DNA from: Neobacillus driksii
GTDB taxonomy: Bacteria > Bacillota > Bacilli > Bacillales > Cytobacillaceae
Length of the DNA stretch: 64,000 nucleotides
NCBI RefSeq assembly: GCF_013409995.1
Contig: NZ_JACCBX010000003.1
Span: 496,001 to 560,000 of the forward strand
Reading direction: 5' to 3'
Both the position numbers and the translations under genes were made by a program. The notes beneath the pieces are model-generated. The model saw only the letters and a list, made by a program, of their open reading frames with translations. It ran no database searches and had not been told where the DNA came from. Position 1 is the stretch's first letter, and every line of letters begins with the position of its first letter. This document shows, one piece after another, positions 10,636 to 20,123 of this stretch.

Positions 10636-10724
10636 GGGAAATGACGCTTTTCTGGAAAAGCGCCAATTCCCGATCTATAATGAACGCCTGCAATCAAAGC
10701 CCTAGGATCATTTGATTGCTTGGC
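10636..10724. repeat. Two adjacent strong hairpins of unknown role
   Basis: The first hairpin, 10636-10671, pairs GGGAA / TTCCC and CGCTTTTC / GAAAAGCG with a very small loop. The second, 10686-10724, pairs GCCTGCAATCAAA with TTTGATTGC-T-TGGC. Neither is followed by a clear U-run. They occupy the 310-base gap between holA and yqzM; the rest of the gap shows only AT-rich DNA ahead of yqzM. Confidence 0.5.
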
Positions 10725-10871
10725 GGAGTTCCTTGTGTAAATTTAGTGTCACCGTTTTGGATTAAAGTATTTGTGTCAACTCTTGTCAATACAGGAAGTA
10801 GATATTGAAAGCATACTGGATTTTTTAAATAAAAAAGCTTATACTATTATGTGAAATAGGAGGGGTATACT

Positions 10872-11006
10872 GTGAATGAATTTGAAAAGAATGTGCAAAG
10901 TAAACGCAACGACGCAATTGATTCTGGGGTAGGCTTTATCGTTTCTTTTGGTTTTTTTGCTACAATGTTTATTATTGCAACAGTTATTAAAATTATCGGT
11001 TCCTAA
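10872..11006 (+). CDS. yqzM: YqzM family small membrane protein
   Basis: A 44-residue protein, polar for residues 1-18 (NEFEKNVQSKRNDAIDSG) and then a single transmembrane helix (about 19-42) ending in KIIGS. It closely matches my memory of B. subtilis YqzM, which also lies between holA and comEC. The start is a GTG at 10872, with AGGAGGGG 7 bases upstream. Function is unknown. A weak hairpin terminator follows at 11031-11058. Confidence 0.85.
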   Translation: MNEFEKNVQSKRNDAIDSGVGFIVSFGFFATMFIIATVIKIIGS

Positions 11007-11030
11007 TGTACGCTACATAATGAATGTTTG

Positions 11031-11058
11031 GAGGCTGCATATCTTGCAGTCTCTTTTA
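11031..11058 (+). terminator. Terminator after yqzM
   Basis: Stem GAGGCTGCA / TGCAGTCTC (11031-11039 with 11045-11053, one G-T pair) followed by TTTTA. It separates yqzM from the convergent comEC. Confidence 0.6.
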
Positions 11059-11072
11059 TGTTTTGTGATGAG

Positions 11073-13406
11073 CTATTGCTTTATATTATGTAAAAAGGAA
11101 GAAAAGGTTCCACTCTCACCGTAAAACCTATACGTAATTGCACCATGCAGATCAGTCCGGTATATTGTTGTTTTTGCTAGTTGTTCTAACACCTCGTTAT
11201 CAGGATGACCATACCGGTTTCTTTCACCAACAGAGATCAAGGAAATCGTTGGTGTAATACTATTGATAAATTTCTCACCACTTGAGGTCTTACTCCCATG
11301 GTGACCAACCTTCAAAATATCAATATCCAAGTTTAGGTATTTCCTTATAATCCTATCTTCCCCCTCTTGATCGAGATCACCTCCAAAAAACCATTTGAGC
11401 CCTCCAATGTTGGCAATAATGACGATCGATCCACTATTACGCTCGCCCTGATAATTTTTTTCAGGACTTAAAACATAAAATAAGCTTTTTCCATTTTTCC
11501 ATTGACTTCCCCGAGCAACCTTTACCACCTGAATACCTAATTTATTCGCCTCCTGAATAACGGTTAATTCTGATTGTGAAGGTTCAGCAACCGACGGCAT
11601 AATAATCTGTTCTACTTCTATTTCCTTCAAAACAGCTACAGTCCCGCCAATATGATCACTATCACCATGTGTAAGGATTAGTTTGTCTAGTTTCTTTATT
11701 CCCTTTCCCTTCAAAAATGGGACCACTACATCTCTCCCAACTTCAAATGGTTTTGCAGCTTTTTTCCATTCTTCCTCCTCAAATTGTACGGTTCCGCCAG
11801 TATCAATTAAATAGGTACCCTGACCAAATGGGTAGTGGATTAATATACTATCTCCTTGACCAACATCAATCATGGTAACTTCCCCAAATGGATTTACCCA
11901 ACTCCAAACGTTCTGAAATGTAAAAAGGATAAGCGCTAAAAGTATGATCACTTGTTTTCCTTTTTTCTGCAAACCTGCCTCCCATACTAAAAAAATAATC
12001 AAGATCATCAAAATATAAAATATAAAGATTAGCCAATTAGGTCTTCCAGTTACCAGCTGAGCAAGAGATAAGTTTGCAAGCTGTTCGATTAGACTATTTG
12101 CTAAAGTAATGATTTTCATAAATAAATTTATAAGAATTGATGGTGTATCACCAAAAATAATCTGTATAAAAAACAAAAGATAAAAACCAGGAAGAAAAAC
12201 AAACGAAAAGAGTGGAATATAGAGAAGATTAGTCGCAATGCTAATAAATGAAATTTCAAAAAAGTGATACAGTAAAATCGGCAGCGCAGCAAGTTGAGCA
12301 ATGATGGAAATGGCCACCATAGCCGAAATCATTTGTTGATACCGAGGCAAAATGCTGGAGGTGGATATAATAATGGAAAAGCTAACAGAGAATGATAACT
12401 GAAACCCTGCATCTAAGATAATTAGCGGAGAAAAAAATATATATATCATTAGCGTAAGACTAATGGCATCGATTGGTGACAATTTTAATTGTTTCTTCCA
12501 TCGTAAAATAAATAAAACAATGAAAATCATTAGCACCGCTCGAATAACGGATGGAGAAGCACCGGTTAAAATTGCATAAATCGGTAAAATAACGAGAAGA
12601 AAATTCATCATGAACTGCTTCGTAAACCCAATTCTAATTCCTAAATAAAAGACCATTCCGATTAATAAGGAAACATGCTGGCCAGAGATGGCCAACAAAT
12701 GAACAATGCCTGTTTTTTGATAATCAATTAACACCTCAGGGTCAAACATACTTCGATCTCCAAAAATTAAGGCTGCTGAAAGAGCAGCTATTTCTGGAGG
12801 GAAATGCTCTTCAAGGTAGTGAATACCTTTAAAACGTAACTCTTTAATCATAGTTAACGGCGATGATTTAACTACAGCACAGTTTTTAAGCGGGTGCTCC
12901 CCTAATTCGATAATCTTATAAACTTGTTTACTGGCTAAGTATATACGGTAGTTAAAAGCATTGGGATTTTTAGCGAAGGAAGGGTCTTTCATTTGTCCAG
13001 TTACTTGACAAAGACGACCATAAAAGTTGGTGTTTTTTATGATCTCTTTCTCTTCCTCTGATTTGATTTGATAGCGTATTAAAAGCTTTTCTTTATACTT
13101 TGTATCTAGTGCTGTAACTTGAAGCAAATCACCATCAACTTTTGTGTTCTCTGTATATTGTAGATGAAAGGCAGTTAGGCTGTCTGACAGTTTAGATTCA
13201 TTATTTGCTTTGGTATGTTCACTGGTCAGAAAAAAAATAGTGAACAGACAGATGACGAATAATAACTGAGAGCTGCTATACCTCTTATATGTGTAAAGGA
13301 GAAAAAAGTAAATGATGGTTAAAAGAAGGAATAAAAGAAAAGAGAATAGTGAAGTTAAAACACCTAATACTGAAGCAATCGCAAAATAAAAGTATTTACC
13401 ATTCAT
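11073..13406 (-). CDS. comEC: Competence DNA channel protein ComEC
   Basis: Polytopic membrane protein that moves single-stranded transforming DNA into the cell. The 777-residue product has an N-terminal pair of membrane helices, an extracytoplasmic DUF4131 region, the multi-helix Competence domain (about residues 200-480, with FGDRSMFD and LAISGQHVSLL) and a C-terminal metallo-beta-lactamase-like domain starting GEVTMIDVGQGDSILI and containing the metal motif THGDSDHIGG. An upstream ATG at 13418 is also in frame, but the ATG at 13406 has GGAG 6 bases before it. It is the last gene of comEA-comEB-comEC. All domains are intact, so DNA uptake could be functional, although no ComK box was found here. 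Confidence 0.95.
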   Translation of the reverse strand: MNGKYFYFAIASVLGVLTSLFSFLLFLLLTIIYFFLLYTYKRYSSSQLLFVICLFTIFFLTSEHTKANNESKLSDSLTAFHLQYTENTKVDGDLLQVTALDTKYKEKLLIRYQIKSEEEKEIIKNTNFYGRLCQVTGQMKDPSFAKNPNAFNYRIYLASKQVYKIIELGEHPLKNCAVVKSSPLTMIKELRFKGIHYLEEHFPPEIAALSAALIFGDRSMFDPEVLIDYQKTGIVHLLAISGQHVSLLIGMVFYLGIRIGFTKQFMMNFLLVILPIYAILTGASPSVIRAVLMIFIVLFILRWKKQLKLSPIDAISLTLMIYIFFSPLIILDAGFQLSFSVSFSIIISTSSILPRYQQMISAMVAISIIAQLAALPILLYHFFEISFISIATNLLYIPLFSFVFLPGFYLLFFIQIIFGDTPSILINLFMKIITLANSLIEQLANLSLAQLVTGRPNWLIFIFYILMILIIFLVWEAGLQKKGKQVIILLALILFTFQNVWSWVNPFGEVTMIDVGQGDSILIHYPFGQGTYLIDTGGTVQFEEEEWKKAAKPFEVGRDVVVPFLKGKGIKKLDKLILTHGDSDHIGGTVAVLKEIEVEQIIMPSVAEPSQSELTVIQEANKLGIQVVKVARGSQWKNGKSLFYVLSPEKNYQGERNSGSIVIIANIGGLKWFFGGDLDQEGEDRIIRKYLNLDIDILKVGHHGSKTSSGEKFINSITPTISLISVGERNRYGHPDNEVLEQLAKTTIYRTDLHGAITYRFYGESGTFSSFLHNIKQ

Positions 13407-13467
13407 AATGTTCTCCATTTTTCAGGGCAGGATTTAACGCCGGGGGGACCGGCGCTATTCTTTTTGC

Positions 13468-13929
13468 CTATTGATTTAATTGGCGTAAATCAATAACAGA
13501 TTCTTTTAATTCTACCTTTTCAGTCTTTACTTTTGCTTGCTGAAATAACTCCATTGCATGAGGGTGATTCTTATAATCCTCTGCATAATAAACTGTTTTA
13601 ATCCCAGCCTGGATAATTGCTTTGCAGCACTGCAGACATGGAAAATGAGTTACATAAATTTCAGCTTCAGCTGTAGGTACACCAAATTTGGCACATTGTA
13701 ACAGAGCATTCATTTCTGCATGAATCGTCCTTACGCAATGATTATCAATGACATAACAGCCTTTATCGATACAATGGTCTCCGCCAGCAATAGAACCGTT
13801 ATAACCACCCGCAATAATTCGCTTATCTCTGACAATCGTCGCTCCCACTGTAAGTCTTGTACAAGTACTTCTTAATGCAAGCAAATGGCTTTGTGCCATA
13901 AAATATTGATCCCAAGAAATTCGCTCCAT
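13468..13929 (-). CDS. comEB: dCMP deaminase family protein ComEB
   Basis: Zinc-dependent deoxycytidylate deaminase family member encoded in the late competence operon; it also helps localise competence proteins in B. subtilis. The 153-residue protein carries the zinc and catalytic motifs HAEMNALL and PCLQCC. The frame is open to a TTG at 13947, but GGAGGAG lies just after that codon and points to the ATG at 13929. It sits between comEA and comEC. Enzymatic activity is expected from the intact metal ligands. Confidence 0.94.
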   Translation of the reverse strand: MERISWDQYFMAQSHLLALRSTCTRLTVGATIVRDKRIIAGGYNGSIAGGDHCIDKGCYVIDNHCVRTIHAEMNALLQCAKFGVPTAEAEIYVTHFPCLQCCKAIIQAGIKTVYYAEDYKNHPHAMELFQQAKVKTEKVELKESVIDLRQLNQ

Positions 13930-14009
13930 GTTCCCCAACTCCTCCAAATTTCGATTTATTTCTGCCTTAAGTGTAATAGTGGAGACTTTAAAAGGTCAAT
14001 AAGTTTTCC

Positions 14010-14642
14010 TTATTGAACTGAAATTAAATCTTTTAATTTATCAAATGTTTTGTCACCGATTCCGCTTATATTTTTCAAATCTTCAACACTTTTAAATGGG
14101 CCATTTGTATCCCTGTATTCCATAATTGCAGCAGCCTTTGAAGGACCAATCCCCGGCAGATTTTGCAATTCATTTTCATCTGCTTTATTTAGATTGATTT
14201 TCCCTTGTTTAGTTCCTCCAGTGTCAGAAGGATTAGTAGTTAACCCCTGCGGGATACTCCCTTCCTCTCCTTTTGCGGGAATGTAAATCACCATTGCATC
14301 CTGAACATGCTCGGCAAGATTCACCTTGCTTTCATCCGCATTATCCGTTAACCCTCCAGCACGCTGAACCACATCTATTACCCTTTCTTCCTGACTAGAT
14401 GAATAGACACCGGGCATTTTGACCTGCCCCTTTACATCTACAATGAAGCTTTCAGGTTCCTGTTTTTGGTTTTGTGGCGGCTGAGAGATCTCCTTTTCTT
14501 CATTTATCTCTGCTGGGACAATATGCTCCATATTAATTTCTGAGGATGAATTTCTTTCCTCTAAAAAATAATAAATGGTCCCAAATGCTATGATGACAGC
14601 GATAATAAGATAAATTTTATGCTCATACATCCAATCCTTCAT
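14010..14642 (-). CDS. comEA: Competence DNA receptor ComEA
   Basis: Membrane-anchored double-stranded DNA receptor for transformation. The 210-residue protein has an N-terminal transmembrane helix (about residues 9-26), a linker rich in Glu and Gln, an SLBB domain (about 65-125, FIVDVKGQVKMPGVY) and a C-terminal pair of helix-hairpin-helix motifs (NLPGIGPSKAAAI and ISGIGDKTFDKL). The ATG at 14642 follows AAGGATGG. It is the first gene of the comE operon and is divergent from comER. Confidence 0.96.
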   Translation of the reverse strand: MKDWMYEHKIYLIIAVIIAFGTIYYFLEERNSSSEINMEHIVPAEINEEKEISQPPQNQKQEPESFIVDVKGQVKMPGVYSSSQEERVIDVVQRAGGLTDNADESKVNLAEHVQDAMVIYIPAKGEEGSIPQGLTTNPSDTGGTKQGKINLNKADENELQNLPGIGPSKAAAIMEYRDTNGPFKSVEDLKNISGIGDKTFDKLKDLISVQ

Positions 14643-14728
14643 AATGAATCCATCCTTTCAGTTGGTATATTTCCCTATCAATTTTCATATTGTTATTAGA
14701 GAATCTGCAGCGAAGGAGGGTCGGAATA

Positions 14729-15553
14729 ATGAAAATAGGTGTCATTGGTACCGGTAATATGGGGACAGTTTTGATTGAGGCTTTGATCGATGGAAAAGCA
14801 GTTTCCCCTTCTTCAATGGTTATAACAAATAGAACAAAAACAAAAGCGATGCTGCTTAAAGATAAATATAAGGGTATTAGGGTTGGGGAAAATGCAGCTG
14901 CAGTCGCATCTCAATCCGATTTAGTGTTCATTTGTGTTAAACCCTTGGATGTATATAAAATTCTTGATGAGATTAATCCCCATTTGAATAATAAGAAATG
15001 CATCATATCGATCACTAGCCCTATCGATACAAATCAACTTGCTGCTAAAACCATTAGTTCAGTAATTAGGGTTATTCCGAGCATAACAAACCGTGCATTA
15101 GCGGGAGTTTCACTTATAACGTTTGGTGATCAGTGCAGTGATATTTGGAAAACAAAAGTGGAGAGTCTATTTGCGAAGATATCGGTACCAGTAACGATTG
15201 ATGAGAAAATAACAAGAGTGGCATCTGATATTGTCAGCTGTGGTCCAGCATTTTTCAGTTACCTGCTCCAACGGTTTATACTCGCAGCTGTAAAAGAAAC
15301 GGAGATTGATCAAGAGACGGCGACAGTGATGGCGAGTGAAATGATTGTTGGTCTCGGGGAGTTAATTAAACAAGGGCATTATACATTACCTTCATTACAA
15401 GAAAAAGTTTGTGTTAAGGGCGGCATCACAGGTGAGGGCATTAAAGTAATGGAGGAAGAGCTTGGAGAGGTCTTTGAACATGTTTTCCAAGCAACACATT
15501 CAAAATTTAATGAAGACCTTGAGAAGGTTAATTTACAGTTCTATAAGCATTAA
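14729..15553 (+). CDS. comER: ComER, ProC-like NAD(P)-binding protein
   Basis: Homolog of pyrroline-5-carboxylate reductase found opposite the comE operon. The 274-residue protein starts MKIGVIGTGNMGTVLIEAL, a Rossmann nucleotide-binding motif, and keeps the ProC C-terminal dimer domain (GPAFFSYLLQRF, then GGITGEGIKVMEEEL). The open frame begins at 14690, but GGAGGG precedes the ATG at 14729. It is not needed for competence in B. subtilis; in related Bacillus it has been tied to sporulation. Proline synthesis activity is unproven because several ProC residues differ. Confidence 0.92.
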   Translation: MKIGVIGTGNMGTVLIEALIDGKAVSPSSMVITNRTKTKAMLLKDKYKGIRVGENAAAVASQSDLVFICVKPLDVYKILDEINPHLNNKKCIISITSPIDTNQLAAKTISSVIRVIPSITNRALAGVSLITFGDQCSDIWKTKVESLFAKISVPVTIDEKITRVASDIVSCGPAFFSYLLQRFILAAVKETEIDQETATVMASEMIVGLGELIKQGHYTLPSLQEKVCVKGGITGEGIKVMEEELGEVFEHVFQATHSKFNEDLEKVNLQFYKH

Positions 15554-15589
15554 TTCGCTAAAAAATAACAAAATCCTTTATAAGTTTCA

Positions 15590-15625
15590 AAAAAAGCCAT
15601 CTTTTTTTAATAAGATGGCTTTTTT
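15590..15625. terminator. Bidirectional terminator between comER and yqeM
   Basis: Stem AAAGCCATCTT / AAGATGGCTTT with A- and T-rich flanks serves both convergent genes; the yqeM stop codon lies within the loop. Confidence 0.88.
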
Positions 15626-16362
15626 GTTGCAACAAAAAAAATTCTTTCTGATTGTTCCTGTGGTTCTTTATTCTCGAAATCTGCACTGATTTCCAACAAT
15701 TCAAAACCTGCTTGTGCTAACCATTCTGAATACTGACGAACTGGGTATGTTCTTTGAAAATGAAGTTCATCAAAGCGATCATACTTGCCAGAGTGTTCAT
15801 CTAATACAAAAAAACTTAATTCATGTTCTACACTATTAGGTAAATCTCCAGCAAAGCTGTTCCAGATATACGACAAGTGTTCCTCTGCCAATGTAAAGCT
15901 TTGGTTAATAAATACCTGGGAAACTTTATAAATAGAATGGACATCAAAGAAGAATAGGCCGCCATCCTTAAGGTGATTATAGCTACTTTTAAACGTATGT
16001 ATCACATCGTCATCAGATTGCAGATAATTTAATGAATCACAAAAAATACCGATAATATCAAATTCTTCGTGTCCTTCTAAACTTGCCATGTCCTGTTCAA
16101 AAAAAGGAATTTGCAAACCCTGTTCCTGCGCTTTTGCCTGAGCAACCGCGAGCATATCAGCGGACAAGTCTACACCTGTAACCGAAAAGCCCTCCTTGGC
16201 GAGACGAACGGAGAGCTCTCCAGTACCACAGGCAAGATCAAGCAGACTTTGACCACCTGCTTGATATTGGTCCATTTTTTCTTTTACAAATCTTACCCAT
16301 TCATCATATGGAGCATCTTGCATGAGCTCATCATATAGATAGGCAAACTGCTCATAGCTCAT
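15607..16362 (-). CDS. yqeM: Class I SAM-dependent methyltransferase YqeM
   Basis: Putative methyltransferase of 251 residues. Motif I is LLDLACGTGELSVRLA (about residues 40-55), followed by VTGVDLSADMLAVA. The substrate is not known. Its ATG overlaps the end of rsfS by 4 bases, so the two are translationally coupled. It is the last gene of the long yqeG-to-yqeM operon, whose other members act in ribosome assembly and cofactor synthesis. The C-terminus runs into the terminator hairpin. Confidence 0.88.
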   Translation of the reverse strand: MSYEQFAYLYDELMQDAPYDEWVRFVKEKMDQYQAGGQSLLDLACGTGELSVRLAKEGFSVTGVDLSADMLAVAQAKAQEQGLQIPFFEQDMASLEGHEEFDIIGIFCDSLNYLQSDDDVIHTFKSSYNHLKDGGLFFFDVHSIYKVSQVFINQSFTLAEEHLSYIWNSFAGDLPNSVEHELSFFVLDEHSGKYDRFDELHFQRTYPVRQYSEWLAQAGFELLEISADFENKEPQEQSERIFFVATKKPSY

Positions 16363-16715
16363 GTTGTCAGCTCACTATGAATATCCTCTAATGGCGCATC
16401 GCCCCATAAGCGTTCTAATTTGTAGTAACTTCTTTCATCACGGTGGAATACATGGGCAACCACATCTCCAAGGTCAATTAAAATCCACGTCGCTTCATCA
16501 AAGCCTTCCATTCTTCGCACATTATATCCGTTTTCTTCAGCTTTTTCTTTTATTTCTCTTGCAATCGCCTGAACTTGTTTGTCGGAGTTTCCGTGACAAA
16601 TAATAAAATAATCGGCAATTAACGAGATTCCCTGCATATTGAGTGCTAAAATGTCTTCAGCTCTTTTATCATCTGCAGCTTTTACAGCAATTTTTAATAA
16701 TTCTTGATTAGACAT
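16359..16715 (-). CDS. rsfS: Ribosomal silencing factor RsfS
   Basis: Binds ribosomal protein uL14 and blocks joining of the subunits when nutrients are short. The 118-residue product is typical of the RsfS / DUF143 family, with LNMQGISLIADYFIICHG and the C-terminal WILIDLGDVVAHVFHRDER. The ATG at 16715 is 3 bases downstream of the yqeK stop. It is part of the yqeG operon. Confidence 0.95.
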   Translation of the reverse strand: MSNQELLKIAVKAADDKRAEDILALNMQGISLIADYFIICHGNSDKQVQAIAREIKEKAEENGYNVRRMEGFDEATWILIDLGDVVAHVFHRDERSYYKLERLWGDAPLEDIHSELTT

Positions 16716-16718
16716 TAA

Positions 16719-17285
16719 TCAATCCTCCTGTCTCATTACGAGATCATTATATGTTTTAAAGCTATCCGGATAAACCGGTTGATTCTTTTTCATTAAGAAT
16801 AGTATGGTATTTTTAACCGCTTGTATTAACGCGGTATTCAAATTTTCTTTGGCTAAGGCTCTAACCTCATCCACTCCTGGAAAATGTCGGCCTGGTTCAA
16901 TATAATCTGCTAAATAAATTATTTTTTCTAACAGAGTCATTCCTGGCCTTCCAGATGTATGGTAACGGATCGCGTCAAGCACTTCCTTATCCTTTATTCC
17001 CGCTTCGAGTTCCACCAAGTAGGCTCCTGCAGGTGCATGCCATAATTCTGCATGATAATGGAGTAAATCTTGAGGGAAATTTTGGTTCAGAATAATTTGC
17101 CTCATTTCATCCTTAGAGCGAAATTTAGCATAGTCATGAAAGATTGCAGCTGTTTCTGCCTTTTTTTCATCAGCACCATATTGTTTCGCTAAAGAAATGG
17201 CAGTTTCCATTACACCTAATGTGTGCTGAAATCTATGGTCAGTCAACTGTTCTTTTACAATTTTTAATGCTTGTTCACGTTCCAT
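16719..17285 (-). CDS. yqeK: HD-domain hydrolase YqeK
   Basis: HD-superfamily phosphohydrolase of 188 residues; family members hydrolyse diadenosine tetraphosphate symmetrically. Metal-binding motifs visible are H-x-LGV near residue 23, IFHDYAKF (HD pair) near residue 48, and [10 protein letters not shown] further on. An upstream in-frame TTG at 17312 exists, but AGGGAGA lies 3' of it, supporting the ATG at 17285, which overlaps the nadD stop by 11 bases. Its neighbours nadD and rsfS are the usual partners. Confidence 0.9.
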   Translation of the reverse strand: MEREQALKIVKEQLTDHRFQHTLGVMETAISLAKQYGADEKKAETAAIFHDYAKFRSKDEMRQIILNQNFPQDLLHYHAELWHAPAGAYLVELEAGIKDKEVLDAIRYHTSGRPGMTLLEKIIYLADYIEPGRHFPGVDEVRALAKENLNTALIQAVKNTILFLMKKNQPVYPDSFKTYNDLVMRQED

Positions 17286-17844
17286 ATAAATGATTCTCCC
17301 TAATAAAGTCAATGACAGGATCGGGTAATAAATAACGTACCGTCATCCCTTGCTGTACTCTCTCTCTTATCATGCTTGACGAAACATCAAATGATGGTAC
17401 ATCCACGTAAATAATAGGATAATCGGTTTTAATGCTATACTCCGGTCTTTCAACACCAACAAATCTCACAAGCTTAATTAATTCGTCAATTTTATGCCAT
17501 TTAGGCAAATATTCAATCATATCTGCACCAATAATGAAGTAAAACTGATGATTTGGATATCGTTCATTCAATATCTTCATAGTATCGACAGTAAACGATG
17601 GACCTGATCTCTCCAACTCATTTTTTTCAATTCGGAAGGATGAATTCCCCTTGATAGAAAGCTCAAGCATTTGCAGCCTGTCTATATTCTCAACTGACTC
17701 CGATTTCTGTTTATGAGGAGGCTCTTGGTTTGGCATAAACCAAACCTCATCTAGATTAAGTTTGGAGAGTACCTCATTAGCAATTAACAAATGTCCGTAA
17801 TGAGGCGGATCAAAGGTCCCTCCCAAAATCCCAACCTTTGTCAT
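17275..17844 (-). CDS. nadD: Nicotinate-nucleotide adenylyltransferase NadD
   Basis: Adenylates nicotinate mononucleotide in NAD synthesis. The 189-residue protein begins [20 protein letters not shown], with the GxFxPxHxGH nucleotidyltransferase motif, and ends with the ISSTxxR-type motif ([13 protein letters not shown]). The ATG at 17844 follows GGAGG. It lies between yqeI and yqeK. Confidence 0.97.
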   Translation of the reverse strand: MTKVGILGGTFDPPHYGHLLIANEVLSKLNLDEVWFMPNQEPPHKQKSESVENIDRLQMLELSIKGNSSFRIEKNELERSGPSFTVDTMKILNERYPNHQFYFIIGADMIEYLPKWHKIDELIKLVRFVGVERPEYSIKTDYPIIYVDVPSFDVSSSMIRERVQQGMTVRYLLPDPVIDFIRENHLYGT

Positions 17845-17860
17845 GACGAAACCTCCTGTA

Positions 17861-18151
17861 CTATGGAAGTGAAATTTGTTTCTTTTCTACCGACTCTTTA
17901 TAAAGTACGATCGTATTTCCAATAATTTGAACGATTTCAGCACCTGTTCCTTTAGCAAGCTGCTCTGCCACAACATCTTTATCTTCTTCACAATTTTGCA
18001 AAACACTTATTTTAAAAAGTTCTCTCGCCTCTAAGGCGTCGGCTACTTGCTTAATCATATTTTCATTTACTCCGCCTTTTCCTACTTGAAAAATCGGATC
18101 TAAATGATGGGCTTTCGACCTCAAAAATCTTTTCTGTTTACCTGTTAACAT
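17861..18151 (-). CDS. yqeI: CRM-domain RNA-binding protein YqeI (YhbY family)
   Basis: A 96-residue protein made of one CRM domain, linked in the family to large-subunit ribosome assembly. Visible features are [14 protein letters not shown] at the start and the [13 protein letters not shown] loop. It is 1 base away from aroE and 16 from nadD, within the yqeG operon. The precise rRNA target is not known. Confidence 0.93.
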   Translation of the reverse strand: MLTGKQKRFLRSKAHHLDPIFQVGKGGVNENMIKQVADALEARELFKISVLQNCEEDKDVVAEQLAKGTGAEIVQIIGNTIVLYKESVEKKQISLP

Positions 18152-18152
18152 T

Positions 18153-18983
18153 TCACGCCTCCAACTGTCTTAATACATTTTCTCTCATTCTTTTTACATC
18201 AGGGAAAATTCCTGTCCATTTTTCAAATGCCAAAGCACCTTGATAAACGAACATTTCAACTCCATTTTGGACGGTTGCACCCTTTTTCCTTGCTTCCTTT
18301 AAGAATTGTGTTTCTAGTGGGTTGTAAACAATATCACAAACCAATGCTTGGTTATTTAATTTCTTTAGACTAATGGGTGTTTCTAACACATTAGGGTACA
18401 TGCCTATCATTGTTGTTTGAATTACTACATCATATTCATTCAGTTGAACCTCTGCCTCGTCTAAAGATAAGGCTCTAGAATTCGATTCAAATGGGCATGC
18501 CTTGATTAACTCTGTCGCTTTTATGACCGTTCGATTGGTAATATCAAGTGCAAGAGGCTTCATTTTCGCCATCGTAAAATAAATCGCCCTTGCAGCCCCT
18601 CCTGCCCCTATAACTAAGACCTTCTTGTCTGAAAAGGATGAGATATATGGTTCCAAACCTTTAATAAATCCATATCCATCCGTGTTATAGCCGACTAGTT
18701 TCCCGTTATCATTAACCACCGTATTTACTGCACCAATACTCAATGCCAAATCATCCACACTATCTAGAAAAGGGATAATCGCGCTTTTATGTGGAATTGT
18801 TACGTTAAATCCTGAAATCCCAATTGCCTTCAACCCTCTAATAGCTATTTCTAATTCCTCTGGACTTACTTTAAAAGGATGATAATGGGCATCGATTTCA
18901 TAATAGGATAATACATCATTAAGCATAATTGGTGACATTGAATGACCAATTGGATACCCCAAAACCGCAAAAAGTTTCTTCAC
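18153..18983 (-). CDS. aroE: Shikimate dehydrogenase (NADP+)
   Basis: Reduces 3-dehydroshikimate to shikimate in the aromatic amino acid pathway. The 276-residue protein has GYPIGHSMSPIMLND near the N-terminus, the catalytic Lys in NVTIPHKSA, and the nucleotide-binding GAGGAARAI near residue 130. The start is a GTG at 18983 after a G-rich ribosome site. It is embedded in the yqeG operon between yqeH and yqeI, as in B. subtilis. Confidence 0.96.
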   Translation of the reverse strand: MKKLFAVLGYPIGHSMSPIMLNDVLSYYEIDAHYHPFKVSPEELEIAIRGLKAIGISGFNVTIPHKSAIIPFLDSVDDLALSIGAVNTVVNDNGKLVGYNTDGYGFIKGLEPYISSFSDKKVLVIGAGGAARAIYFTMAKMKPLALDITNRTVIKATELIKACPFESNSRALSLDEAEVQLNEYDVVIQTTMIGMYPNVLETPISLKKLNNQALVCDIVYNPLETQFLKEARKKGATVQNGVEMFVYQGALAFEKWTGIFPDVKRMRENVLRQLEA

Positions 18984-19010
18984 CTGGATCCCCCCATTTC
19001 CATGTCTTAA

Positions 19011-20120
19011 CTAGATTAAGGATTTTCGCGTCAAGGTTTGCACACCTTTTGGTACATATGCTGCAACCTTTACTCCCGGCTCGTTAACGGTGACCCAGCC
19101 AAGTCCAGAAAACACAACATCCGTTTTCGCTTCCTTAATCGTAAATTCTTGTCTTACAAGCTCAGGAAATGAATCTAATTCATCCTTTCGAGGTGGAGCT
19201 AGCAGTTCCCCAACATGGTTTCGATATAATTCATCGGCATTTTCTATTTTGGTACGATGAATATTAATTTCATTTGAAACATGACAAACAAATGAATTCC
19301 TGTCACCACTTATAAAGTCAAATCGAGCTAATCCCCCAAAAAACAGAGTTTGTCCTTCATTTAATTGAAACACCTTTGGTTTTATCTCTTTTTTTGGAGT
19401 AATAATTTTTAAATCCTTTTTATCAACATAATGGGCCATCTGATGGTGATTGATGATTCCAGGTGAGTCAATCAGTGCTTTGCCATCCTCAAGTGGTATT
19501 TTAATGATGTCTAAAGTGGTACCAGGAAAATGTGATGTAGTGATAATATCACCTTCACCAGTAACCTCTTTGATGATTCTATTTATAAATGTAGATTTCC
19601 CTACATTTGTACATCCTACCACATAGACATCTTTTCCATTTCGCATTTCATCTATTGCCGCCGCTGTTTCTTTGATATATTTGCCTTTCTCTGCACTAAC
19701 TAAATAGACTTCCTCAGGTCGTAGTCCTAACTCTTTTGATTCCTGTTTCATCCAATGAATCAATTTGTTATGTTTCACAGATTTAGGTAATAGGTCCACC
19801 TTGTTACCAACTAGGACGATTTTGTTATTGCCGACAAATCGGTGTAACCCTGGCAGCCAGCTGCCATTAAAGTCGAAAATATCAACAATCATAACAATTA
19901 ATGCATCTGTTTGGCCAATGCCATTCAAAATTTTCAAGAAATCGTCATCTGTTAAACTGACATCCTGAACCTCATTGTAATGTTTAAGTCGAAAACAGCG
20001 CTGACAAATAATACTATCCTTTTCGAGCGCTGATGACGGCGCATATCCTAATTCCGCGGGGTTTTCAGTTTGGACCTTAACACCGCAACCCATACATAAA
20101 TATTGCTCTTGTTCACTCAC
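19011..20120 (-). CDS. yqeH: Circularly permuted GTPase YqeH, 30S assembly
   Basis: Ribosome biogenesis GTPase needed for small-subunit assembly. The 369-residue protein has a zinc knuckle with Cys9, Cys12, Cys39 and Cys42. Its G motifs come in permuted order: G4 NKVDLLPK near residue 105, then G1 GCTNVGKST near residue 168 and G3 DSPG near residue 218. The start is a GTG at 20120 behind GGAGG. It follows yqeG by 3 bases. Identity is secure. Confidence 0.96.
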   Translation of the reverse strand: MSEQEQYLCMGCGVKVQTENPAELGYAPSSALEKDSIICQRCFRLKHYNEVQDVSLTDDDFLKILNGIGQTDALIVMIVDIFDFNGSWLPGLHRFVGNNKIVLVGNKVDLLPKSVKHNKLIHWMKQESKELGLRPEEVYLVSAEKGKYIKETAAAIDEMRNGKDVYVVGCTNVGKSTFINRIIKEVTGEGDIITTSHFPGTTLDIIKIPLEDGKALIDSPGIINHHQMAHYVDKKDLKIITPKKEIKPKVFQLNEGQTLFFGGLARFDFISGDRNSFVCHVSNEINIHRTKIENADELYRNHVGELLAPPRKDELDSFPELVRQEFTIKEAKTDVVFSGLGWVTVNEPGVKVAAYVPKGVQTLTRKSLI

Positions 20121-20123
20121 ACT

